A stretch of 64,000 bases of DNA from Planktothricoides sp. SR001. GTDB lineage: Bacteria; Cyanobacteriota; Cyanobacteriia; Cyanobacteriales; Laspinemataceae. The translations under genes and the position numbers were made by a program. The DNA is taken from assembly GCF_001276715.1 (NCBI RefSeq), contig NZ_LIUQ01000015.1, positions 1 through 64,000 of the forward strand, given 5' to 3'. Under the pieces are notes generated by a model. That model saw only the letters and a program-made list of their open reading frames with translations, was not told the origin of the DNA and ran no database searches. Shown here piece after piece: positions 42,747-52,871 of this stretch; the stretch's first letter is position 1, and each line of letters begins with the position of its first letter.

Positions 42747-43175
42747 TCAATTCGGAAAAAATTCTGCATCTAAAGTTTGTTCCCAAGTATAGGGGCAGGA
42801 TTCGGGAAACTTGGTGTAGGATAAACTCGTTTCGCGCACAGCGAGGTCTAGCCCACTTTGATAAGCTAACGCCAGCGCTTCTTGCAGATAGGGTTTAAGA
42901 CTAGGATTCTCTTGCAATAGAGTGAGAATTTCACGCCGTTGCGCTCGAACCGTCGCCAACCAACTATTTCCCCTTAATTCAGGCTGGTACTGCCATAAGA
43001 GTAAATGTCCCAGCAAAATCCCCAAACGATTTCTCAGTTCCTGCCGTTCTCGTCTTCCCAAGGCGGCAATTTCCTCCAGCAAATTTGGCAGATCCAACAG
43101 TTCCCATTGATGCTGTTTTAGGGCTTCCGCTTGGCGTTGTGTCCAAGCATAAAAGTCTGTCTCATAAAGACTCAT
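42747..43175 (-). CDS. DUF29 family protein
   Basis: The 142 residues follow the family pattern: LYETDFYAWTQRQAEALKQ, DLPNLLEEIAALGRRERQEL, RLGILLGHLLLWQYQ and ENPSLKPYLQEALALAYQSG. No repeat insertion, unlike the copy at 4039-4542. Its ATG overlaps the stop of a truncated DUF3368 gene. Function unknown. Confidence 0.9.
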   Translation of the reverse strand: MSLYETDFYAWTQRQAEALKQHQWELLDLPNLLEEIAALGRRERQELRNRLGILLGHLLLWQYQPELRGNSWLATVRAQRREILTLLQENPSLKPYLQEALALAYQSGLDLAVRETSLSYTKFPESCPYTWEQTLDAEFFPN

Positions 43176-43300
43176 CCTCTCGCCACCTCCTCTCGAACCG
43201 CGTCAGGAATCAATAACTCCTCATACAAAGAATGCCACAGTTCAAACTTTCCAATCTTAGCTAAAGCAATTAAACGGCTAGAATTGGCAACCACAATCAT
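43172..43300 (-). pseudogene. Truncated DUF3368 toxin (first 42 codons)
   Basis: ATG at 43300 gives IVVANSSRLIALAKIGKFEL and then WHSLYEELLIPDAVREEVARG, the DUF3368 N-terminal third, then TGA overlapping the DUF29 start. The preceding bases read NLEKLLGDKKK in a frame ending here, which looks like the tail of its lost antitoxin. Too short to fold as the nuclease. Confidence 0.75.
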
Positions 43301-43410
43301 TTCTTTTTATCGCCCAAAAGTTTTTCTAAATTCGCCACTTCTGCCACCCTACTACTGGAGTCACGGGTAGGGTGGGCTTGCATTTTGCCACCCCTACTAC
43401 TGCTGTATCC

Positions 43411-44334
43411 CTACAGGGAATTGTCTTGGAACCAGGAATCTAACTCCCCAAGAGATTGAAAATCCAACAAAGCCTCACCCAGAGACTCCAGTTGAGGAAT
43501 CGACAGACTACGAATTTGGGAAACTTGTTCGGGACTCAGCGCCCCAAAACGGCGAGAGAGCAACCGCACAATCAGATTCGCTTCTCCCAGTTGTTGTCCT
43601 AGCTGCTCTCCTTCTTGGCGACCTTCTTGGCGACCTTCTTGGCGACCTTCTTGGCGACCTTCTTGGCGTCCAATTTGCAGCACCTCCCGATAAAAACGAG
43701 TTTGGGTCACATCTGCTTCTCTGAGATCCAACATATTGCGTATCTCCTCAATGCTCAAATTATCAAATTTATTTACCAGTAGGGGCGAACGGCCGTTCGC
43801 CCCTACGACCAAATCGAGGTATTTCTCAAAGTCTTTCTGGCTTTGGACACGGGTTAAAATCGATTTGGCGATCGCAGCAGCCTTTCGCTTAGGCATCACC
43901 ACCAACTTCAGCAAGGACAAATTCGGACTGAGCTTTTCTACTGACAGTAAATCCTCTAGATACAACCGCGTGACGGAACTATCTAACACGCCTTGATAAG
44001 GAATTTTTGGCCCCAAGTCCAGACTGCGACTGCGTAGGATTAACAATCCCTGCCACGGTCTTGTAATTTTATATTGATGCAGGTAAACAAAGATTCCCGC
44101 GAAGTAGCGACCGTAAAATTCGGTGTCAGTCTTCATTTGGGCTTCGAGAAACACCAAGGGTAAGCTGACATCATTGGAGATCGGGGTAAGCAAACCATCG
44201 AGACGGATTTCTTTTTCCTTCACCACGGGCGCACTATAGTCAAATTCGCAGTCTGGGGGTACTCCCTGTAATAGTTCGGAAATTAGACTAGGTTGATTTA
44301 AGAAAATTCGGTAAAATAACTTATCTGTTTTCAT
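43411..44334 (-). CDS. DUF2887/Rpn-like PD-(D/E)XK nuclease-type protein with RQEG repeats
   Basis: N-terminal DUF2887 nuclease-like domain (DKLFYRIFLNQPSLISELLQ, EIRLDGLLTP, LVFLEAQMKTDTEFYGRYFAGIF). The middle has five tandem RQEG units and an EQLGQQLGEANLIVR helix, followed by a DUF4351-like tail (LLSRRFGALSPEQVSQIRSLS). The family is linked to mobile DNA and self-recombination. A GGGCGAACGGCCGTTCGCCC palindrome (43779-43806) is embedded in frame as VGANGRSPLLV. 307 residues, intact. Confidence 0.88.
   Translation of the reverse strand: MKTDKLFYRIFLNQPSLISELLQGVPPDCEFDYSAPVVKEKEIRLDGLLTPISNDVSLPLVFLEAQMKTDTEFYGRYFAGIFVYLHQYKITRPWQGLLILRSRSLDLGPKIPYQGVLDSSVTRLYLEDLLSVEKLSPNLSLLKLVVMPKRKAAAIAKSILTRVQSQKDFEKYLDLVVGANGRSPLLVNKFDNLSIEEIRNMLDLREADVTQTRFYREVLQIGRQEGRQEGRQEGRQEGRQEGEQLGQQLGEANLIVRLLSRRFGALSPEQVSQIRSLSIPQLESLGEALLDFQSLGELDSWFQDNSL
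43779..43806. repeat. Palindrome B2 inside the DUF2887 gene
   Basis: A perfect 28-base palindrome around GGGCGAACGGCCGTTCGCCC, coding GANGRSPLL in frame. Confidence 0.9.
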
Positions 44335-44402
44335 CTTTTAACAGCTTTAACAGATTTCTTTAAATATCGAGAGACTACGCACTTGAGAAACTGGTCTTTT
44401 CA

Positions 44403-44855
44403 TCAAGGCAACCATTCGGGAGAGAGAATTTCTGCTAAAGAATACGGGCAATTGTCTGGGAATATGTCTGGAGATAGCTGAGATTTCCGAATAGCATTCT
44501 TTCTAGCTTTTTGATAAATCTTATCTAGGACTTGGACACAATAGTTATAAAGAACTTTAGACTCAAATAGCAAATCTAATTCCAATCTAAAGTTATCAAT
44601 TTCTGTTTCCCATCCCTTACCAGACCACTCTTTTTCCGATTCCCAGTAATCATAAAGCAGCAGGTGAATTAAAAGCCTTAACAAATAACTTTCTACTTTA
44701 TGTCTTTGCTCATTTCCCAAAGCGGCTATTTCCTCAATTAAATGTTCCCAATCAACGTTTTCTAGCTCTCTATTTTGCAACTGCTTGAGAGTAATGTTTA
44801 ACCATTCAGGATAATCTTGTTCATAAATTTGATAAATAACATTTACCGATGGCAT
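44403..44855 (-). CDS. DUF29 family protein
   Basis: YEQDYPEWLNITLKQLQNREL, VDWEHLIEEIAALGNEQRHKVE, LLRLLIHLLLYDYWE, then PDNCPYSLAEILSPEWLP place it in DUF29. 150 residues, intact. It serves as the uninterrupted comparison for the 4039-4542 copy. Confidence 0.9.
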   Translation of the reverse strand: MPSVNVIYQIYEQDYPEWLNITLKQLQNRELENVDWEHLIEEIAALGNEQRHKVESYLLRLLIHLLLYDYWESEKEWSGKGWETEIDNFRLELDLLFESKVLYNYCVQVLDKIYQKARKNAIRKSQLSPDIFPDNCPYSLAEILSPEWLP

Positions 44856-44916
44856 TTTCTTTCCTTCTTTTTCAAATATTTAGCCTAAGTTAAATTACTT
44901 GGCATCAAAAAAGCAT

Positions 44917-45153
44917 CTAGATTCGCTTATAAAGTTCTTCCCGCTTAAAGCAATAGTCTGGGGGCAGAACGAAACGATGCTGCGCTACCTTCGCTAAAAA
45001 TTCATCCTTTCTCTTGATCTCCGCTGCTGTCTCCTCTAACTTTTCTTGCAAAACAATCACTTTCAGCCGTGGCTGTAATTGCGCCAGATATTGTGATGGA
45101 ATTCCAATCATTCCATTTTCAATAGTGGCTTCAAACGAAATTGCTTCCATCAT
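44917..45153 (-). CDS. Antitoxin-like small protein, no partner
   Basis: 79 residues from MMEAISFEATIENGMIGIPS: an AbrB-like beta opening, then an acidic/basic helix (LEETAAEIKRKDEFLAKV). Similar small proteins precede PIN or RelE toxins in cyanobacteria. No toxin follows on the same strand; DUF29 starts 62 bases further. Role uncertain. Confidence 0.5.
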   Translation of the reverse strand: MMEAISFEATIENGMIGIPSQYLAQLQPRLKVIVLQEKLEETAAEIKRKDEFLAKVAQHRFVLPPDYCFKREELYKRI

Positions 45154-45403
45154 AAGATTCCCCATAATTTTTTCCTCCCTTCACCGCAATGATTCACTCT
45201 AATCTTTGTACCGACTGGTCGGAAATTCTTCGATATCTCACCCCTTGGGAATCAATGGCGATCGCTAGTCTTTTGAGGCGAGATCATTTTTTCTGTTCCT
45301 CAAAGCTATTCCGAAGGCGTGAAGCGAAGCTCAGGCGAGGGAGGCGATCGCAATAATCCAAACCTAGCCGTAGGGACACAGCAATGCTGTGTCCTCTGTG
45401 TCC

Positions 45404-45835
45404 CTACAGGGAATTTGCTTGCAACCAAGAATCTAACTCCCCAAGAGATTGAAAATCTAACAAAGCCTCACCCAGAGACTCCAGTTGAGGAATCGACAGA
45501 CTACGAATTTGTGAAACTTGTTCGGGAGTCAGCGCCCCAAAACGGCGAGATATCTGACGCACAATCAAATTCGCTTCTCCCAGTTGTTGTCCTAGTTGTT
45601 CTCCTTCTTGGCGACCTTCTTGCCGTCCAATTTGAATCACTTCTTGATAAAAGCGGGTTTTGGTAACATCTGCTTCTCTGAGATCCAACATATTGCGTAT
45701 CTCCTCAATGCTCAAATTATCGAATTTATTTACCAGTAGGGGCGAACGGCCGTTCGCCCCTACGATCAAATCCAGGTATTTTTCAAAGTCTTTCTGGGTT
45801 TGGGTACGGCTTAAAATCGATTTGGCATTGCACAC
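45404..45835 (-). pseudogene. DUF2887-type gene, N-terminal nuclease half lost
   Basis: A close paralog of 43411-44334 that begins only at the KSILSRTQTQKDFEKYLDL segment; the ~160 residues of the nuclease domain are missing and the 5' side is repeat DNA (CACCCTACACC). RQEG occurs twice here against five times in the paralog. The embedded palindrome is present at the same site (45736-45763). Confidence 0.82.
45736..45763. repeat. Palindrome B3 inside the truncated DUF2887 gene
   Basis: The same 28-base palindrome at the same codon position as B2, so insertion preceded the duplication. Confidence 0.9.
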
Positions 45836-45965
45836 AGCCCCTACACCCTACACCTCTTACCCTAAGCCTTTAACCCTGAGCCTGTCGAAGGGTCTAAGGG
45901 ATGAAGGGCTACACCCTACACCCCGTCATAATGTGAAAAATGATTTTGCTCATAGATGCCAGATG

Positions 45966-47030
45966 TTAACTAAACATCGAGCGGTTTTGCCAACTATCAT
46001 ATATCTCTGTAAATATTGTCTTCAAATCTTTGCTGACTTGCCAATGGGGATAATGCGCTTGCATTTTTGCCAGATTACTATAGTAAACAATGTGGTCTCC
46101 TTCGCGAGCCCGTTCAGAATACTCATATTTCATGGGTTTGCCACTAATAGACGAAATCAGTGCGAAAGCCTCCATCATGGAAATACTATTATTCTTACCT
46201 CCCCCAAGATTATATACTTCCGCCACTCGTGGTGATTGGATAAATGAGGCGATAAAAGTGGCCACATCCCAAGCATGAATATTGTCGCGCACCTGTTTAG
46301 CCTTGTAACCATAGACAGTATAAAGCTTACCCTCAACATTGCACTTAATTAGATAGCTAAGAAACCCGTGTAGTTCTACCCCACTATGGCTAGGCCCAGT
46401 GAGGCACCCTCCCCGCAAGCAGCAGGTGGGTATATTAAAGTAGCGACCATATTCTTGAACGAGAATATCCGCAGCCACTTTAGATGCCCCAAACAGGGAG
46501 TGCTTCGACTGATCGATGGTGAAAGTTTCGGGAATGCCATCAATCCAGGGTTCTTGGGCGAACTCCCAGCGGGTGTCCAGTTCAATTAATGGTAGTTGGT
46601 TTGGCGCATCCCCATAGACCTTATTAGTGGACATATGAACAAAGGGAGACTCAGGGCAATATTGTCGAGTTGCTTCCAGCAGGTTGAGAGTACCGACGGC
46701 GTTGGTATCAAAATCATCAAAAGGAATGGCCGCAGCGCGATCGTGGGAGGGTTGGGCTGCTGTATGAACGATCGCATCTGGCTTAATGGCGGCGATCAGA
46801 GATTGAACCCCACTGCGATCGCGAATATCCAACTCATGGTGGAAAAAATTGGCAAATTGACTTTCTAGGCGTTGCTGATTCCATCGGGTACTGCCCTGAG
46901 AGCCAAAGAAGGTTTCCCGCATATTATTATCAACGCCATGAACCTGGTAGCCTTCGTGGGCGAAAAAAGTAACCACCTCACTACCAATTAAGCCACTGGA
47001 ACCCGTAACCAAAATTTTTTTATTTTTCAT
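45966..47030 (-). CDS. CDP-paratose/tyvelose epimerase-like SDR
   Basis: Extended SDR of 354 residues: [44 protein letters not shown], and [12 protein letters not shown], which resemble CDP-tyvelose 2-epimerase. The catalytic position usually Tyr is Phe180 (HSLFGASK), with Lys184 kept, a variant I recall in a conserved subfamily. It could act on the CDP-4-keto-6-deoxyglucose product of rfbFG 27 kb away; that link is inference. Confidence 0.8.
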   Translation of the reverse strand: MKNKKILVTGSSGLIGSEVVTFFAHEGYQVHGVDNNMRETFFGSQGSTRWNQQRLESQFANFFHHELDIRDRSGVQSLIAAIKPDAIVHTAAQPSHDRAAAIPFDDFDTNAVGTLNLLEATRQYCPESPFVHMSTNKVYGDAPNQLPLIELDTRWEFAQEPWIDGIPETFTIDQSKHSLFGASKVAADILVQEYGRYFNIPTCCLRGGCLTGPSHSGVELHGFLSYLIKCNVEGKLYTVYGYKAKQVRDNIHAWDVATFIASFIQSPRVAEVYNLGGGKNNSISMMEAFALISSISGKPMKYEYSERAREGDHIVYYSNLAKMQAHYPHWQVSKDLKTIFTEIYDSWQNRSMFS

Positions 47031-47578
47031 AATTTATTTTCTAATTTATCCGAAAACTTATAATAACAATAATAACCACGATCGGTCTGGTTATCTTGAG
47101 AGAGGGTTTGGTTAAATTTGTTTGACATAAATTCAAATCTGGGGTTTCATTACGCTCTATTGGCAATCATTATAAGGGATTCGCTGTTACGCTGCTTCGC
47201 TTGATGCCCCTGGGTGAAGATGGACGTGCAGGAGAGTGCTATCCCGAAGGCGATCGCATCATTGATATCTAGGGTGTAGGGTGTAGGGAACAGGGTAAAA
47301 TAATTAACAATTGACCATTAACTTATGAAAATTGATTTTGAAAATCACAAAGGCATAGTGATTTACACGATTTCCTTTAATTCATGTTACTCTGGGAAAA
47401 AACTCGGAGCTAAAATTTGTCCGATTTCAAGGGGAAAAGATTTGGCAAATATCGTCTCAGGCAGATTGGTTTATCGACCGGGCGTACAATTGCGGGATTT
47501 ACTGATTTCGTCCTCCCCGCCCCCAAATTTTACTAATTTTTAGTCAATTTGAGGGCGGGGGAAACCAGAAAAAAGTAA
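47031..47578. other. 548-base intergenic stretch
   Basis: Contains AGGGTGTAGGGTGTAGGG repeats (~47270-47290). A 72-codon plus-strand frame (47325-47543, IVIYTISFNSCYSGKKLGAK) has no recognisable domain and no clear ribosome binding site. No gene is called. Confidence 0.5.
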
Positions 47579-48307
47579 TTATTTCACTTCATCCGCATTG
47601 ATACCCGCCTGTTGCAACAGTTGTTTTAGGCGAGCAATTTCGACCTCTGCGGAATCGGCGCGTTGTTTTTCTTGTTCGGCGCGTTGTTTTTCCTGTTCGG
47701 CGCGTTGTTTTTCCTGTTCGGCGCGTTGTTTTTCCTGTTCGGCGCGTTGGGTCAACTCAACAGTTGTCAGAAAGCGCTGACCATCAGGGTAATAAATGGC
47801 TAAGGTATCTGCTTCGAGGACAAAACGAATCCCCAATCGAGGGCTAGTCCAGTCTGATACATTTTCTAAAAATGTGAGATTTCCTTCTTGTCGCTGTAAT
47901 CCGGTCAAATGATTGCGATCGGGGTCATAAATGTAATATTCCTCGACCCCATAGCGCTCGTAAAACTGCAACTTCTTGGTCATTTCCTTGAAGGTATTAC
48001 CAGGGGATAAAATCTCAAAGACCACTTGGGGGGCGATATTTTCCTCAACCCATTGGCGATAAGACCCCCGGTCTCCTTTGGGGCGGCCAAAAACTACGAA
48101 TACATCTGGGGCAACGCGAATGTCTGGTCGTCCCTCTACGGGATACCAAAGCAAATCTCCGGCTACAAATACTTCAGCATTTTGGGCAAATAAACATTCT
48201 AGATTTTCTTTGATTAAAACAATCCAGCGAAATTGTTGGGTATTGTCTGCCATTGGTTGTCCATCGCTATCGGGATAAATGATGTTACGGTCTAAAGAGA
48301 GTGTCAT
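47579..48307 (-). CDS. Uma2 family endonuclease
   Basis: PD-(D/E)XK-like nuclease fold: DIRVAPDVFVVFGRPKGDRGS, APQVVFEILSPGNTFKEM, LQFYERYGVEEYYIYDPD. These carry the Asp, Glu and Lys-side residues of the Uma2 (DUF820) active site. C-terminal third is a repeated EQEKQRA coiled coil encoded by near-identical ~21-base units, then a leucine-rich helix. 242 residues. Substrate unknown; the family is abundant in cyanobacteria. Confidence 0.92.
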   Translation of the reverse strand: MTLSLDRNIIYPDSDGQPMADNTQQFRWIVLIKENLECLFAQNAEVFVAGDLLWYPVEGRPDIRVAPDVFVVFGRPKGDRGSYRQWVEENIAPQVVFEILSPGNTFKEMTKKLQFYERYGVEEYYIYDPDRNHLTGLQRQEGNLTFLENVSDWTSPRLGIRFVLEADTLAIYYPDGQRFLTTVELTQRAEQEKQRAEQEKQRAEQEKQRAEQEKQRADSAEVEIARLKQLLQQAGINADEVK

Positions 48308-49637
<1,330 letters not shown>

Positions 49638-50184
49638 ATGTAGGTATCTGGGAAGTTGATAAATGTGGACAAATAGAGATGAGCCTTTCCTCAATTCTAT
49701 TTCTTAACTTCCCAGGCAAAATTAGCTTGACTTATACAAAAGTGTTGATCAGAGGAATCCTCAGATAAAGGGAACTCTGGCGGAATTACCCCAGTCTGTC
49801 TGTAGTGACTCATGCATAGGTATCTTGAATCAGAATACGGAAATTATCTATCCCTTGATGCATCCGGTGATTCGAGAAAATTTACTCAAAATTAAAAAAA
49901 TTAAATGGGTCAGGTCTGTCAACAGCCACAAAAATTGGTGGACAAAAGTTTATCATTGAGAGGTGGCACTGCATCGGCAATCTTTCTTGTAGGTTTTACT
50001 GTTTCCCCAGAATTGACTCATTTTTGCGGAATCAGTCTGGCAATAACTGATGTCTCGATCAAGTGAAGCACCGGGAAAATCTCATCCCAGGGTTGAAAAA
50101 ACTGACAAATTCCATGAATTTGATTCAAGTTATAGAACAGTCGTCATCAAAAATAGGTAAAAATAGGTAAAAATAGGTAAAATT
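49638..50184. other. 547-base intergenic stretch between hetR and tic22
   Basis: No gene, RNA or known repeat recognised, apart from three tandem AAAAATAGGT units at 50149-50178 just before tic22. Confidence 0.5.
50149..50178 (+). repeat. Three tandem AAAAATAGGT units before tic22
   Basis: Three exact 10-base units, each containing TAGGT; the last lies 7 bases before the ATG at 50185. The unit looks like a repeated weak Shine-Dalgarno or promoter-proximal element. Confidence 0.8.
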
Positions 50185-50952
50185 ATGAAAAAATTACTGC
50201 GCTGGGGCGCCATGTTTGGTTTCTTGACCAGTACATTAGTCGGGGCATCTTTTCTGGGTAATCTGCGGGCGATCGCTTTGCCGCAAGAACAGATTATCAA
50301 AAAGCTGATTCCGGTTCCAGTATTTACTATTACCAACTCACAAGGTTCACCGCTGTTAGCGTCGGTGAGTCAGGATAATAATACTACATCGGTTGCTGGA
50401 GTATTTATTAGCAAACAAGATGCGGATAATTTTGTTCAGCAGCTATTAAGTCAAAATAATCCGAATTTGAGTGATGTCCGGGTAACTCCTGTTTCCCTGG
50501 CGGAGATTTACCAAATGGAACAAGCAAGTGAAAATAATCCTGAAGAAGCCGTTGTATTTGACTATGTACCGACACAGACACAAGTTCAGTCAGCTTTACA
50601 AGTGCTTCAGAATAACGGTGAGTCTCCGGATAACTTTAGTGGAGTTCCTTTGTTTTTGGCCACAGGTGGTGCTGATAACGGTTATTTGACTATTCAACAA
50701 GGCAACAATCAAATTATTCCCTTGTTTTTCCAAAAAGAACAGTTGCAAACGATGTTAAATCGTTTAAGAGAACAACAGCCAGATTTGGCGGCTTCGGTGA
50801 AAATTCAAGTGGTCAATCTTGAGGGAGTGATTAATCTGTTGGAAACTAGCAACGCTCAGGAATTAAATCAGATTGTGTTAATTCCCCCCCAAGAATCTAT
50901 AGATTATATTCGCTCTCTGCCAAATCAACAGCCAAACCAACAATCGAACTAA
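50185..50952 (+). CDS. tic22: Tic22-like periplasmic protein
   Basis: A cleavable signal peptide (MKKLLRWGAMFGFLTSTLVG) ends near an AIA site. The mature part contains PVPVFTITNSQGSPLLASVS, AGVFISKQDADNFVQQL and VPLFLATGG, and KEQLQTMLNRLREQQPDL, the repeated Tic22 half-domains. Cyanobacterial Tic22 is a periplasmic chaperone for outer-membrane biogenesis. 255 residues. The stop codon is formed by the first unit of a 13-base tandem repeat. Confidence 0.9.
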   Translation: MKKLLRWGAMFGFLTSTLVGASFLGNLRAIALPQEQIIKKLIPVPVFTITNSQGSPLLASVSQDNNTTSVAGVFISKQDADNFVQQLLSQNNPNLSDVRVTPVSLAEIYQMEQASENNPEEAVVFDYVPTQTQVQSALQVLQNNGESPDNFSGVPLFLATGGADNGYLTIQQGNNQIIPLFFQKEQLQTMLNRLREQQPDLAASVKIQVVNLEGVINLLETSNAQELNQIVLIPPQESIDYIRSLPNQQPNQQSN

Positions 50953-51036
50953 TTAATCGAACTAATTAATCGAACTAATTAATCGAACTAATTAATCGAA
51001 CTAATTTATCGAACTAATTTATCGAACTAATTTATC
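50942..51036 (+). repeat. Seven tandem 13-base units (TCGAACTAATTAA/TTTA) after tic22
   Basis: TCGAACT recurs exactly every 13 bases from 50944 to 51022. The first unit encodes the last tic22 codons and stop. The array ends 15 bases before the prmC start. Confidence 0.95.
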
Positions 51037-51050
51037 AAGGGCGATCGCGA

Positions 51051-51956
51051 GTGGTAATTGTATCTGGATTAGAACTGTGGCAGTGGTGTCAAGAGGCTCG
51101 TTCTCAGGCAGCGGAGTTTAATGTCCCCCTGCAAGAGATAGATTGGCTGCTGCAAACAGTGGCGGATTTGGAAAAGTTGGAGTTACGGTTGCAATCTTTT
51201 AAAACGCGATCGCAGATTAATATGCAAATCCCTCTGATCCAGTTAACTCAGCTTTGGCAACGACGACTTGAAGAACGTTTGCCGGTTCAGTATATCGCCG
51301 GGATCACCCCCTGGCGAAACTTTTTTTTGCAGGTCAGCAATGCGGTGCTGATTCCCCGTCCAGAAACCGAATGTTTAATCGACCTGGCGATCGCCGCTGC
51401 TCACGATCAGGTAGATCCCCGATCTATTTCAGAAATCCCAGAACAGTGGGCAGACTTGGGCACTGGCAGTGGGGCGATCGCCATTGGATTAGCGGAAGTA
51501 TTGACAAATGCGACAATTTATGCAGTGGATATATCCGCAGCAGCATTGGCGATCGCCCAAAAAAATGCTCAAACTCTTGGGTGGTCAAACCGGATTCACT
51601 TCAATCAAGGCTCATGGTTTGAACCATTACAGGCACTTCGAGGTCAACTCAATGGCATTGTCAGCAATCCCCCCTATATTCCCAGTCAGATTGTTCCCCA
51701 ACTGCAACCGGAAGTCGCCCACCATGAACCGCACCTAGCCCTAGATGGGGGTGCGGATGGACTAGATTGTATTCGCCATTTAATTAACCAAGCCCCAGAC
51801 TATTTACAACCAGAGGGCATTTTGCTATTTGAAATGATGGCTGGTCAGGCCGCAGAAGTGAGACAATTATTAAACAGCCAAGGCAGCTATCAAAAAATTA
51901 CCATTCACCGGGATCTCGCGGGCATAGAAAGATTTGCCTTGGCGTATCGAAAATAA
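51051..51956 (+). CDS. prmC: Peptide chain release factor N5-glutamine methyltransferase
   Basis: Motifs PVQYIAGITPW, FFLQVSNAVLIPRPET (characteristic for PrmC), WADLGTGSGAIAIGLA, and VSNPPYIPS with the NPPY catalytic motif. It methylates the GGQ glutamine of RF1/RF2. 301 residues. GTG start at 51051; no good ribosome site is seen in the tandem repeat just upstream. Confidence 0.95.
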   Translation: MVIVSGLELWQWCQEARSQAAEFNVPLQEIDWLLQTVADLEKLELRLQSFKTRSQINMQIPLIQLTQLWQRRLEERLPVQYIAGITPWRNFFLQVSNAVLIPRPETECLIDLAIAAAHDQVDPRSISEIPEQWADLGTGSGAIAIGLAEVLTNATIYAVDISAAALAIAQKNAQTLGWSNRIHFNQGSWFEPLQALRGQLNGIVSNPPYIPSQIVPQLQPEVAHHEPHLALDGGADGLDCIRHLINQAPDYLQPEGILLFEMMAGQAAEVRQLLNSQGSYQKITIHRDLAGIERFALAYRK

Positions 51957-52161
51957 ATCAAAAAATCTAATTGAATTTTATCTATCTGGAGATTCAGCGC
52001 ATCAAAACCCTCAATCCCTCTAATTTTCAATATAATTTTCAATATATAATTTTCAATTCGGTCATGCCTAATTCTCAAATGTTTGGCCAATGACTGATTC
52101 ATAACGGCAAAAAGCCTATTATGATCAAACTGTAAATAAGAAATCGTTTCTGAATCACCGA

Positions 52162-52776
52162 TTGATGAGTCAAGTTTCTCTAACCGAACTAATTACTCAG
52201 GCGAAATCTGGAAATCTTGTCAGCTTTCCTACAGATACAGTCCCCGCATTAGCAACCCTCCCGGATCAAGCAGAGTTAATTTTCGCAGCGAAACAGCGTC
52301 CGGCGGATAAACCACTGATCTTAATGGGGGCAAGTCCTGAAGACCTTTGGCCTTATGTCAGTGGTACGGCGGCAGAACGAGAGATTTGGCAGCAAACCGC
52401 CAAAACCTACTGGCCTGGATCCTTGACTTTGGTTTTACCGGCATCAGAGATCGCGCCAAAAGCCATGAACCCGATCGACCCCAGCACCTTGGGAATCAGA
52501 GTCCCTAACTGTGAACTAACTTGCCAAATTCTGGCGGCAACAGGCCCAATGGCGACCACAAGTGCCAATCGAAGCGGAGAACCGCCCCTAACGACGATGG
52601 CAGAAATTGCGGCAGCGTTCCCAGAAGTTTTTACTTTGAACGGGGATAAAAGAAAATCCGGATCGGGATTACCTTCGACGGTGGCTAAGTGGACTGGTGA
52701 GGGTTGGCAAATTTTGCGTCAAGGATCTGTGAATTTAACCCAGAATTTAACCCACCGCTCGGAAAATGATCTCTGA
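52162..52776 (+). CDS. L-threonylcarbamoyladenylate synthase
   Basis: YrdC/Sua5 domain: GNLVSFPTDTVPALATLPD, KQRPADKPLILM, TYWPGSLTLVLP, GIRVPNC, GPMATTSANRSGEPPLT. It makes threonylcarbamoyl-AMP from threonine, bicarbonate and ATP for the t6A37 base of ANN-reading tRNAs. 204 residues, so the C-terminal domain of full Sua5 is absent. Confidence 0.93.
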   Translation: MMSQVSLTELITQAKSGNLVSFPTDTVPALATLPDQAELIFAAKQRPADKPLILMGASPEDLWPYVSGTAAEREIWQQTAKTYWPGSLTLVLPASEIAPKAMNPIDPSTLGIRVPNCELTCQILAATGPMATTSANRSGEPPLTTMAEIAAAFPEVFTLNGDKRKSGSGLPSTVAKWTGEGWQILRQGSVNLTQNLTHRSENDL

Positions 52777-52871
52777 GTAGCGGAAAATTACATTGGCAAT
52801 CTTAAACAAAGACGATGGATGGCAACATCCAAGCATCTTTATTCAATTAAATTAATCAGGATAAATCGATT

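Noticed and set aside
47325-47543. 72-codon plus-strand frame
   Set aside because: No recognisable domain, no clear ribosome site and no conserved context; listed only within the intergenic entry.
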